Assembly: GCA_019119815.1 (NCBI GenBank)
Contig: DWWH01000007.1
Coordinates: 62,001-126,000, forward strand
DNA from: Candidatus Eisenbergiella intestinipullorum
GTDB lineage: Bacteria; Bacillota; Clostridia; Lachnospirales; Lachnospiraceae
Direction: 5' to 3'
Length of the DNA: 64,000 nt
The notes beneath the pieces are model-generated. The model saw nothing but the letters and a program-made list of their open reading frames with translations. It did not search any database and was not told the origin of the DNA. Shown piece by piece: positions 26,313-35,084 of this stretch (positions are counted from its first letter, which is position 1; each line of letters opens with the position of its first letter). The translations under genes were made by a program, and so were the position numbers.

Positions 26313-27743
26313 ATGAGTATTACTTCACAAGCGAGCCAAAGGATCAACGCTTTGCTCGACGACAACAGTTTCGTTGAGATCGGGGCGATGGTGACAGCCA
26401 GAGCGACCGACTTCAATCTGAAACAGACAGAAACTCCATCCGACGGGTGCATCACCGGTTATGGAGTGATCGAAGGCAATCTCGTGTACGTGTACAGCCA
26501 GGACGCCTCCGTGCTTGGGGGAAGCATCGGCGAAATGCACGCGAAGAAGATCACCGGACTCTATGACCTGGCGATGAAGACGGGCGCTCCCGTGATCGGT
26601 CTGATCGATTCCGCGGGCCTGCGGCTTCAGGAAGCATCCGACGCGCTGAACGCTTTCGGTGAGATCTACATGAAGCAGACGCTGGCTTCCGGTGTGATCC
26701 CTCAGATCACGGCCGTATTCGGTACCTGCGGCGGCGGTCTCGCCCTGGTTCCTGCGCTCACCGACTTCACCTTCATGGAGGGAAAGAAGGCGAAGCTGTT
26801 CGTGAACGCGCCCAACGCGCTCGCAGGAAACGAGATCTCCAAGTGTGATACTTCGGACGCTGCATTCCAGAGCGAAGAGGCGGGACTGGTGGATTTTGTC
26901 GGAGAGGAATCCGAGATCCTGGCTCAGATCAGAAATCTGGTATGTATGCTTCCTTCCAATAATGAGGACGACAACTCCTATGTGGAGTGCACGGATGATC
27001 TGAACCGTGCGGATGCTTCGATGGCAGACTGCGCGCTCGACAGTTCCATCGCGCTTTCCATGATCGCGGATGACCGTCTTTTTGTTGAAGTGAAGGCCGC
27101 ATACGCGAAGGAAATGGTGACCGGCTTTATGAAACTGAACGGCATGACCGTAGGCGCGATCGCCAACCGCAGCGAGATCTATAACGAAAACGGGGAAAAG
27201 ACGGCCTCCTTCGACGCTGCGCTTTCTCCCGCGGGCTGCGATAAGGCTGCGGACTTCGTGAATTTCTGCGACGCCTTCAGCATCCCGGTGCTCACCCTGA
27301 CCAACGTGAACGGCTTTACGGCGGACAAGTGCTCCGAGAAAAAGATCGCAAAGGCTGCTGCGCGCCTTACATATGCATTTGCCAGCGCGACGGTTCCGAA
27401 GGTCAACGTGATCACGAAAATGGCTTATGGAAGCGCTTACGTGGTGATGAACTCCAAGGCGCTCGGAGCGGACATCACCTATTGCTGGCCGGATGCGAAG
27501 ATCGGCACGATGGATGCCCGTCTTGCGGCCAAGATCATCTGCGACGGACAGGGAGCGGATGCGGTAAACGAATGTGCGAAGGAGTATGAAGCCCTGCAGA
27601 CGAGCGCGACTGGCGCTGCAAGAAGGGGATATGTGGACACCATTATTGAGCCTGCCGATACGAGAAAGTATGTGATCGGCGCGTTCGAAATGCTCTTCAC
27701 AAAGAGGGAAGACCGCCCTGCGAAAAAACACGGCACGGTTTAA
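26313..27743 (+). CDS. Carboxyltransferase subunit, acyl-CoA carboxylase/12S type (PF01039)
   Basis: 476-aa crotonase-fold carboxyltransferase with two halves. The N-half has VLGGSIGEMHAKKITG, GLIDSAGLRLQEA and the oxyanion segment FGTCGGGLALVPALTDF. The C-half has LTNVNGFT (cf. the family's P-G-F) and MAYGSAYVVMNSK, then YCWPDAKIGTMDARLAAKI. This family moves carboxyl groups between biotin and acyl-CoAs (propionyl-CoA/methylmalonyl-CoA, or glutaconyl-CoA). At 476 aa it is slightly shorter than MmdA or the 12S transcarboxylase subunit (about 510-530). The ATG at 26313 follows TGGAGGGCTGAAAA. It heads the operon with an OadG-like protein, a biotin carrier, OadB and OadA. The acyl-CoA substrate is not determinable from sequence. 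Confidence 0.88.
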   Translation: MSITSQASQRINALLDDNSFVEIGAMVTARATDFNLKQTETPSDGCITGYGVIEGNLVYVYSQDASVLGGSIGEMHAKKITGLYDLAMKTGAPVIGLIDSAGLRLQEASDALNAFGEIYMKQTLASGVIPQITAVFGTCGGGLALVPALTDFTFMEGKKAKLFVNAPNALAGNEISKCDTSDAAFQSEEAGLVDFVGEESEILAQIRNLVCMLPSNNEDDNSYVECTDDLNRADASMADCALDSSIALSMIADDRLFVEVKAAYAKEMVTGFMKLNGMTVGAIANRSEIYNENGEKTASFDAALSPAGCDKAADFVNFCDAFSIPVLTLTNVNGFTADKCSEKKIAKAAARLTYAFASATVPKVNVITKMAYGSAYVVMNSKALGADITYCWPDAKIGTMDARLAAKIICDGQGADAVNECAKEYEALQTSATGAARRGYVDTIIEPADTRKYVIGAFEMLFTKREDRPAKKHGTV

Positions 27744-27779
27744 ATGGCCGCAGACTTTGAAAGGAGCATGTCGATTCAT

Positions 27780-28553
27780 ATGAAAAGGAAGTTGTTAACA
27801 TTAGGAATGGCTCTCATCTGCGTTTTCAGTATGACGGCCTGCGGCGGGACGGAGGATATCTCCGCAAATGCGGAGAGCCTGTACGGCATCACGCAGGATT
27901 CCGCCATCAGCTATGCGGATCAGGTGATCGGCTCCATTCAGACCATCGTGGCGCAGAACATGCAGGAGCAGTATGCGTCTGATGCGGTGATTTCCGCCGC
28001 ACTGGACAGCTGGGAAAGCGCTCTTGAGGACATCGGAGAGGTGCAGGGCATGTCCGGCCATACGGTAGCTGCGGATGAGGACGGCGTTACCATCGACGTC
28101 CATGTGGACGGCAGCGAGCATGACGCGGACATCGTGATCACGCTGGACGATGAACTGGCCCTCAGCAGCGTTACGACGAATGTGGAGTATTCTTTTGGGG
28201 AACTGATGCAGAATGCGGCTCTGAACACGATCCTCGGCATGGGTACCGTGTTTGTGATCCTGATTCTGATCTGCCTGATCATTTACTGCTTTAATTTTAT
28301 CCCGAAGATCCAGGCATCCTTCTCTGGAAGCGGAAAAGAGCCGGAGGAGAAGAAGGAAGCGGCGCCCGCAGCGCCCGTCCCTGCGGTATCTGCAGCAGCG
28401 CCTGCAGCGCAGGAAAATCCCATGGATGACTGTGAGCTTGTGGCTGTGATCGCAGCGGCGGTCGCGGCAAGCGAGGGAGCGCCGTCTCCGGAGGGCTTCG
28501 TGGTAAGAAGCATCAGACGGGTGCCGGTAAGCAGATGGAAAGCGAACAAATAA
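27780..28553 (+). CDS. OadG-like subunit with N-terminal lipoprotein domain
   Basis: 257-aa membrane protein. A lipoprotein signal (MKRKLLTLGMALICVFSM, lipobox MTAC) is followed by an extracellular domain of about 130 aa (ending near SVTTNVEYSFGELM). One transmembrane helix follows (MGTVFVILILICLIIYCF), then a cytoplasmic Pro/Ala-rich linker and the OadG-type end DDCELVAVIAAAVAA...GFVVRSIRRVP. Ordinary OadG/MmdD subunits are under 130 aa, with only the helix and the C-terminal tail. The start at 27780 is chosen because it opens the lipoprotein signal; ATG 27768 would put GAAAGGAG only one base away. It is expected to hold the carboxyltransferase and biotin carrier on the membrane beta subunit. 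Confidence 0.85.
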   Translation: MKRKLLTLGMALICVFSMTACGGTEDISANAESLYGITQDSAISYADQVIGSIQTIVAQNMQEQYASDAVISAALDSWESALEDIGEVQGMSGHTVAADEDGVTIDVHVDGSEHDADIVITLDDELALSSVTTNVEYSFGELMQNAALNTILGMGTVFVILILICLIIYCFNFIPKIQASFSGSGKEPEEKKEAAPAAPVPAVSAAAPAAQENPMDDCELVAVIAAAVAASEGAPSPEGFVVRSIRRVPVSRWKANK

Positions 28554-28584
28554 AGGAAAGGACGATACAGGAGGAAACAGTATC

Positions 28585-28998
28585 ATGAAGAATTATAGGA
28601 TTACCGTGAATGGAAATGTGTACGATGTTGTAGTGGAAGAGGGTGCACAGGGCGCAGCGCCCGCATACGCGCCCAAGGCAGCTCCCAGACCGGCAGCGCC
28701 CGCTCCCGCTCCTGCGGCGGCACCTGCGCCCGCGCCGGCAGCACCGGCTCCCGCCCCTGCGGCAGCACCTGCCGGAGCGGCCGGAAGCATCCGCGTGGAA
28801 GCCGGAGCAGCAGGAAAGGTCTACAGCATTGATGCGAAGGTGGGACAGGCTGTTAAGGCCGGAGATTCCGTTGTGACCATCGAAGCCATGAAGATGGAGA
28901 TCCCCGTGGTCGCTCCTCAGGACGGTACCGTAGCCAGCATTGACGTAGCGGTTGGCGATGCCATCGAAGCAGGCGCTCTGCTCGCAACGTTAAACTAG
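28585..28998 (+). CDS. Biotin carboxyl carrier protein of a decarboxylase
   Basis: 137-aa carrier. A short N-terminal strand segment (MKNYRITVNGNVYDVVVEEG) is followed by a 45-residue Ala/Pro repeat linker (residues about 22-66, in PAPAPA steps), then a biotinyl domain with EAMKMEI, the biotinylated lysine being K103. The DNA of the linker is repetitive and prone to length change. It carries CO2 between the carboxyltransferase and the membrane beta subunit. The start follows AGGAGGAAACAGTATC. An 87-bp structured insert separates it from oadB. Confidence 0.95.
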   Translation: MKNYRITVNGNVYDVVVEEGAQGAAPAYAPKAAPRPAAPAPAPAAAPAPAPAAPAPAPAAAPAGAAGSIRVEAGAAGKVYSIDAKVGQAVKAGDSVVTIEAMKMEIPVVAPQDGTVASIDVAVGDAIEAGALLATLN

Positions 28999-29011
28999 CA
29001 CGGAAGGAATG

Positions 29012-29098
29012 TCCTGCCAATCCCATAGGGCTGCACCGTTTTGACACCGCACATGCGGAAACGGCGCAGCCGGGCACTCAGGCCTGTGAGTTTGGCAA
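29012..29098 (+). mobile_element. 87-bp structured insert with 8-bp flanking repeats (MITE-like candidate)
   Basis: The segment is flanked by the direct repeat AAGGAATG (29004-29011 and 29099-29106). It folds as a branched structure: outer arms TGCCAA (29015-29020) and TTGGCA (29092-29097), a long inner arm (GGCTGCACCGTTT with AAACGGCGCAGCC, capped by CCGCA-CA-TGCGG), and a short ACTCA/TGAGT arm. Excising it with one repeat leaves a compact intercistronic gap with AAGGAATGGGAGG as the oadB ribosome binding site. Only one copy is in the window, so its mobility is inferred from the flanking repeat. Confidence 0.6.
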
Positions 29099-29120
29099 AA
29101 GGAATGGGAGGTCAACATAA

Positions 29121-30272
29121 ATGGACTATATTGTAACTACACTGGACAATCTGATCCATCAGACGGCGTTCTTCAATCTGACCTGGGGAAACTATCTGAT
29201 GATCCTGATCGCCTGCGTGTTCCTTTATCTGGCGATTGCCAGAGGCTTTGAACCCCTGCTTCTGCTTCCGATCGCCTTCGGAATGCTGCTGGTGAATATC
29301 TATCCGGACATCATGCTCCGTCCGGAGGATGCTGCAAACGGTACGGGCGGCCTGCTCTATTATTTCTATGTGCTGGATGAATGGTCGATCCTGCCGTCGC
29401 TGATCTTCATGGGCGTCGGCGCGATGACGGATTTCGGCCCGCTGATTGCAAATCCGAAGAGCTTCCTGCTGGGAGCTGCCGCACAGTTCGGTATTTTTGC
29501 CGCCTACTTCGGCGCGATCGCCCTCGGCTTTAACGACAGGGCTGCGGCCGCCATCTCCATCATCGGCGGAGCGGACGGACCCACCTCCATCTTCCTGTGC
29601 GGCAAGCTGGGACAGACGGAACTGCTGGGGCCCATCGCCGTCGCGGCTTACTCCTATATGTCTCTGGTTCCGATCATCCAGCCCCCGATCATGCGGCTGT
29701 TCACGACGGAGAAGGAAAGAAAGATCAAGATGGAACAGCTTCGTCCGGTTTCCAAGCTGGAGAAGATCCTGTTCCCCATCATTGTTACCATTGTCGTATC
29801 TCTGATCCTTCCCACTACGGCTCCCCTGGTCGGTATGCTGATGCTGGGCAACCTGTTTAAGGAATCCGGCGTGGTGAGACAGCTGACGGAAACGGCCGGC
29901 AATGCGCTGATGTATTCCGTTGTTATCCTGCTGGGTACCTCCGTAGGAGCTACCACCAGTGCGGAAGCTTTCCTGAACAAGGAGACTCTGTACATCGTTG
30001 CGCTGGGCCTGGTCGCATTCGCCTTCGGCACGGCGGCTGGCGTTCTGTTCGGCAAGCTGATGTGCATCCTGACGCACGGAAAGGTCAATCCTCTGATCGG
30101 TTCGGCGGGTGTGTCCGCAGTTCCCATGGCCGCCAGAGTTTCCCAGAAGGTGGGCGCGGAAGCGGATCCGACCAACTTCCTGCTGATGCACGCCATGGGA
30201 CCCAACGTGGCAGGCGTGATCGGTACGGCTGTTGTGGCCGGAACCTTTATGGCAATCTTTGGCGTATTCTGA
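29121..30272 (+). CDS. oadB: Sodium-translocating decarboxylase beta subunit
   Basis: 383-aa integral membrane protein that decarboxylates carboxybiotin and exports sodium. It has about nine hydrophobic segments. The hallmark [12 protein letters not shown] (with the essential Asp) lies near residue 150, and the end has [16 protein letters not shown], also family-diagnostic. The ATG at 29121 follows GGGAGGTCAACATAA. It forms the core of the pump with the OadG-like and biotin carrier subunits. Sodium as coupling ion is family knowledge, not shown here. Confidence 0.95.
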   Translation: MDYIVTTLDNLIHQTAFFNLTWGNYLMILIACVFLYLAIARGFEPLLLLPIAFGMLLVNIYPDIMLRPEDAANGTGGLLYYFYVLDEWSILPSLIFMGVGAMTDFGPLIANPKSFLLGAAAQFGIFAAYFGAIALGFNDRAAAAISIIGGADGPTSIFLCGKLGQTELLGPIAVAAYSYMSLVPIIQPPIMRLFTTEKERKIKMEQLRPVSKLEKILFPIIVTIVVSLILPTTAPLVGMLMLGNLFKESGVVRQLTETAGNALMYSVVILLGTSVGATTSAEAFLNKETLYIVALGLVAFAFGTAAGVLFGKLMCILTHGKVNPLIGSAGVSAVPMAARVSQKVGAEADPTNFLLMHAMGPNVAGVIGTAVVAGTFMAIFGVF

Positions 30273-30387
30273 TGCAGCCGTTCAGAATGCGGAGGATGAA
30301 TACAGAAATTTAGGAGGATAACACGGACCGTTGTCCGTGAAAAATTCCAATGCCGTCTCAGGCGGCAGAAATCAGGAGGAAATGGAA

Positions 30388-31794
30388 ATGTCAGACCCGA
30401 AACCCATTAAGATTATGGAAACTGTACTGCGTGACGCACACCAGTCCCTGATCGCGACCAGAATGCCTACCGAGATGATGCTTCCCATTGCGGAGAAGAT
30501 GGATCAGGTCGGCTATGCGGCAGTGGAGTGCTGGGGCGGCGCAACCTTTGATGCATCCCTTCGTTTCCTGCATGAGGATCCCTGGGAGAGACTGAGAAAG
30601 CTGAGAGCGGCCTTCAAGAACACGAAGCTGCAGATGCTTTTCAGAGGCCAGAACATCCTGGGCTACCGTCACTATGCGGACGATGTGGTAGAATATTTTG
30701 TTCAGAAATCCATCGCGAACGGAATCGATATTATCCGTATCTTTGACTGCCTGAACGATCTGCGCAACCTGGAGTGTGCAGTAAAGGCCTGCAATAAGGA
30801 AGGCGGCCATGCGCAGGTTGCCCTGTCCTATACGCTGGGCGATGCGTATACGCTGGATTACTGGATGAACATCGCAAAAGAGATCGAAAACATGGGAGCC
30901 AATTCCATCTGTATCAAGGATATGGCAGGACTGCTGGTTCCTTATGAGGCAGACAGACTGATCCGCGCTCTGAAATCCGCGACGAAGCTGCCGATCCAGC
31001 TGCACACCCACTATACCTCCGGCGTGGCCAGCATGACCTATCTGAAGGCTGTGGAAGCAGGCGTAGACATCATCGACTGCGCGATCTCCCCGTTCGCTCT
31101 GGGAACCTCCCAGCCTGCGACCGAGGTTATGGTGGAAACCTTCCGCGGAACGCCTTATGACAGCGGCTACGATCAGAACCTGCTGGCGGAGATCGCAGAT
31201 TATTTCCGGCCTTACAGAGAAGAGTGCTTAAAGAGCGGACTGATGGATCCCAAGGTGCTGGGCGTAAACATCAAGACCCTGATGTATCAGGTACCCGGAG
31301 GAATGCTTTCCAACATGGTGAGCCAGTTAAAGGAGCAGAACGCCAGCAACCGCTACGACGATGTGCTCCAGGAGATCCCCCGCGTGAGAAAGGATCTCGG
31401 AGAGCCCCCGCTGGTTACGCCTTCTTCCCAGATCGTCGGCACGCAGGCTGTGCTTAACGTACTGATGGGAGAGAGATACAAGGTTGCCACCGATCAGACC
31501 AAGGATCTGCTTGCCGGCGGATACGGAAAGACCGTTAAGCCCTTCAATCCGGAAGTACAGAAGAAGGTCATCGGCGACAGGAAAGTGATCACCTGCCGTC
31601 CTGCGGACCTGATCCCTAACGAGCTGGACAAGATCGAATCGGAGATGAAGGAATGGAAGCAGCAGGATGAGGACGTGCTTACCTATGCCCTGTTCCCGCA
31701 GGTTGCCATGGACTTCTTCAAATATCGTCAGGCACAGCAGGAAAAGGTTGATATGACCCAGGCAGATACCAAGAATGCGGCCTATCCGGCTTAA
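30388..31794 (+). CDS. oadA: Oxaloacetate decarboxylase alpha / 5S-type carboxyltransferase
   Basis: 468-aa TIM-barrel carboxyltransferase of the pyruvate-carboxylase/OadA family acting on oxaloacetate/pyruvate. Active-site features include METVLRDAHQSLIATRM (metal-binding Asp and the start of the barrel), ECWGGATFDAS, KDMAGLLVPYEA (catalytic Lys in the loop) and QLHTHYTSGVAS (metal-ligand histidines). The PYC_OADA domain follows. It lacks the C-terminal biotinyl domain of classic OadA, which is encoded separately at 28585. ATG 30388 is preferred over 30382 because AGGAGG lies 8 bases upstream. It is the last gene of the locus. Confidence 0.93.
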   Translation: MSDPKPIKIMETVLRDAHQSLIATRMPTEMMLPIAEKMDQVGYAAVECWGGATFDASLRFLHEDPWERLRKLRAAFKNTKLQMLFRGQNILGYRHYADDVVEYFVQKSIANGIDIIRIFDCLNDLRNLECAVKACNKEGGHAQVALSYTLGDAYTLDYWMNIAKEIENMGANSICIKDMAGLLVPYEADRLIRALKSATKLPIQLHTHYTSGVASMTYLKAVEAGVDIIDCAISPFALGTSQPATEVMVETFRGTPYDSGYDQNLLAEIADYFRPYREECLKSGLMDPKVLGVNIKTLMYQVPGGMLSNMVSQLKEQNASNRYDDVLQEIPRVRKDLGEPPLVTPSSQIVGTQAVLNVLMGERYKVATDQTKDLLAGGYGKTVKPFNPEVQKKVIGDRKVITCRPADLIPNELDKIESEMKEWKQQDEDVLTYALFPQVAMDFFKYRQAQQEKVDMTQADTKNAAYPA

Positions 31795-31855
31795 CTGCCG
31801 TTTGGCGCGGGCGGCGGATCGGCTCCGCCGTCCTGATGAGGGATCTGTGCCGGTA

Positions 31856-31893
31856 AACGGGCGGGCGTTTCTGAAAACGTCCGCCCGTTCTGA
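31856..31893 (+). terminator. Hairpin after oadA
   Basis: 15-bp stem (31856-31870 with 31875-31889) of AACGGGCGGGCGTTT with one G-T pair. The tail is only TCTGAC, so it may terminate weakly or act as a 3' stabiliser. Confidence 0.6.
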
Positions 31894-31938
31894 CAGAAGA
31901 TGAAAAAAAGAAAGCATGAAAAAAGGAAAGGATGGAAA

Positions 31939-32379
31939 ATGATCGAAATAGAAAACTACGGACGCAAGATCCAGTATTATGAAACGGACCGCATGGGGAT
32001 CGTGCATCATTCCAACTACATCCGCTGGATGGAGGAGGCGCGGATCGATACGCTCAGGCAGATCGGAATTCCCTATGACAAAATAGAAGCGGCCGGGATC
32101 CTGATCCCCGTCCTCGAGGCTTCCTGTGAATACCGTATTTCTTTCCGCTTTGGAGAGGCATTTTCCATTCGGGTCCTTCCGGACCGTTTCAGCGGGATCA
32201 AGATGAGCATGAAGTATGAAATTTACGGTGCTCAGGACGGCCTTCTGCATGCAGCGGGACATACCGGCCACTGCTTTCTGGACCGGAGCATGAAGCCGGT
32301 TCATCTGAAACGGGATTATCCGGAGATTTATGAGCGGCTGTCGGAGTACATGCACACAGAAGAGGAAACCTCTCTGTAG
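31939..32379 (+). CDS. Acyl-CoA thioesterase, YbgC/FadM hot-dog family
   Basis: 146-aa hot-dog-fold thioesterase. The active-site segment YYETDRMGIVHHSNYIRWMEEAR holds the conserved Asp and the adjacent Gly-Val-Val/His motif of the 4HBT family. Start 31939 is chosen because AAAGGAAAGGATGG precedes it. The last 52 bp overlap the 3' end of the AraC gene on the other strand. Acyl-chain preference is unknown. Confidence 0.88.
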   Translation: MIEIENYGRKIQYYETDRMGIVHHSNYIRWMEEARIDTLRQIGIPYDKIEAAGILIPVLEASCEYRISFRFGEAFSIRVLPDRFSGIKMSMKYEIYGAQDGLLHAAGHTGHCFLDRSMKPVHLKRDYPEIYERLSEYMHTEEETSL

Positions 32380-33134
32380 GCTCTGGGAGAATAGCCGCAG
32401 TATTTCCTGAAGTATCGGGAAAAATGAGCCAGATTGCCAAAACCGCACAGCCGTGCTACTTCGCTGACCTGCAGAGCTTCATTGCTCAGCAGGTTTTTTG
32501 CTTTTTCCAGCCGGACCTGCAGCAGATCGTTTTTCGGCGTGGAGGAAAAAAAGCTGTGATAGTAGCTGTAAAACTGGCTCTTTTCCAGACTGACCGCTCT
32601 GCAGAGCCGTTCCAGGCTCCAGTCCTGTTCACAGTTGGAAAGCATCTCCAGACGCAGCTTCTGAAAGGACGGATACAGAGCGGCCATCTCCTCTTTCCGG
32701 CCCGCCGGGTGCGCGAGACTTCTGGAGAGAGCGATAAAAAGCTCTGTTGCCAGACAGTGCGCAGCTTCCTCCCGGTAGGGGGAGGCAGAAAAGAATTCCT
32801 GCTGGAGCCGGCAGAAATAAGGATCCAGCTCCTGGGGCCGGGCCGGATAAAACACCTGATTTTCCGGCAGACAGAACCGGGAAGCGGGATTTTCATCGGA
32901 AGAAAAATGAAGATAGCTGTTGCAGAACCGGCGGACCGCCTGATAATGCTGGGGATAGCCGGGTGTATAGAGGATGCAGGCATTTTCCCTGGTAACGGAA
33001 AGCCCTTCCTTCCCATAAACCTTCATGGGGGTTTTCAGAAGGAGAAGAAGGTAATCGCCGCTTCCGGAGGGGCGGAAGATGGTATCATAATCATGATTGG
33101 AACGGTTATATTCACAGAAATGCAGCTCGATCAA
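32328..33134 (-). CDS. AraC-family transcriptional regulator
   Basis: 268-aa regulator with an N-terminal cupin-like sensing domain (residues about 1-150) and two C-terminal helix-turn-helix motifs (SLERLCRAVSLEKSQFYSYY and VSEVARLCGFGNLAHFSRYF, then FRKYCGYSPRAYRE, the AraC signature). The start is TTG at 33134, 8 bases after AAAAAAGGAGG. It diverges from the GH51 arabinofuranosidase gene, a layout typical of a local sugar-responsive activator. The 3' end overlaps the thioesterase gene tail-to-tail. The inducer (arabinose or arabino-oligosaccharide) is an inference from the neighbour. Confidence 0.9.
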   Translation of the reverse strand: MIELHFCEYNRSNHDYDTIFRPSGSGDYLLLLLKTPMKVYGKEGLSVTRENACILYTPGYPQHYQAVRRFCNSYLHFSSDENPASRFCLPENQVFYPARPQELDPYFCRLQQEFFSASPYREEAAHCLATELFIALSRSLAHPAGRKEEMAALYPSFQKLRLEMLSNCEQDWSLERLCRAVSLEKSQFYSYYHSFFSSTPKNDLLQVRLEKAKNLLSNEALQVSEVARLCGFGNLAHFSRYFRKYCGYSPRAYREVSSSVCMYSDSRS

Positions 33135-33165
33135 GGGAAGCCTCCTTTTTTATATGAGGACGGAA

Positions 33166-33199
33166 AGCCTCCGGCAGCGTTTGAGGCCTGCCGGAGGCT
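33166..33199. other. 12-bp perfect hairpin in the araC-abfA divergent region
   Basis: AGCCTCCGGCAG (33166-33177) pairs with CTGCCGGAGGCT (33188-33199) across a 10-nt loop. It lies about 32 bp before the AraC start on the minus strand, in its leader. It could be a leader attenuator or, as DNA, an operator palindrome. No -35/-10 pair for abfA is convincing. Confidence 0.5.
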
Positions 33200-33287
33200 G
33201 CGCCCGGCTTCAGCATAGCACAGCACCGGAAGAAAAGTCAATTAGACCGGAAAAAAGGAGATGGAAAGTCACGCCGGATTCCGGTAA

Positions 33288-34863
<1,576 letters not shown>

Positions 34864-34933
34864 GGCACTGAAAAAAAGGGCCGGATGATCGCGGCCCCTG
34901 TGCAGAAACATCAGATTCAGTATGCAGGGTTCG

Positions 34934-34969
34934 GCCGTCAACTATTTGCGGTAGTTGACGGCTGTTTTT
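34934..34969 (+). terminator. Intrinsic terminator upstream of the RsmF-like gene
   Basis: 10-bp perfect stem GCCGTCAACT (34934-34943) with AGTTGACGGC (34953-34962), then TGTTTTTC. It lies about 95 bp past the abfA stop and only 70 bp past the promoter at 34835. Confidence 0.85.
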
Positions 34970-35028
34970 CCGCTCCTCATAAGGAACCGGCGGCTGTTTT
35001 TCCGCCGCCGGTTCCTTATGAGGAGCGG
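34970..35028. repeat. 25-bp perfect inverted repeat
   Basis: 34970-34994 pairs perfectly with 35004-35028 around a 9-nt T-rich loop (TGTTTTTCC). The 15-mer CGGCTGTTTTTCCGC occurs twice, at 34959-34973 and 34991-35005, linking the preceding terminator to this palindrome. No target duplication flanks it. Confidence 0.85.
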
Positions 35029-35084
35029 AAGAGCCTGATCATGATCTCGCTTTTTACTTTGGTATTCAGGAAAGGAACAAAGGC

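Noticed and set aside
34970-35028. 25-bp palindrome as a mobile element
   Set aside because: There is no flanking target duplication, unlike the two 135-bp copies.
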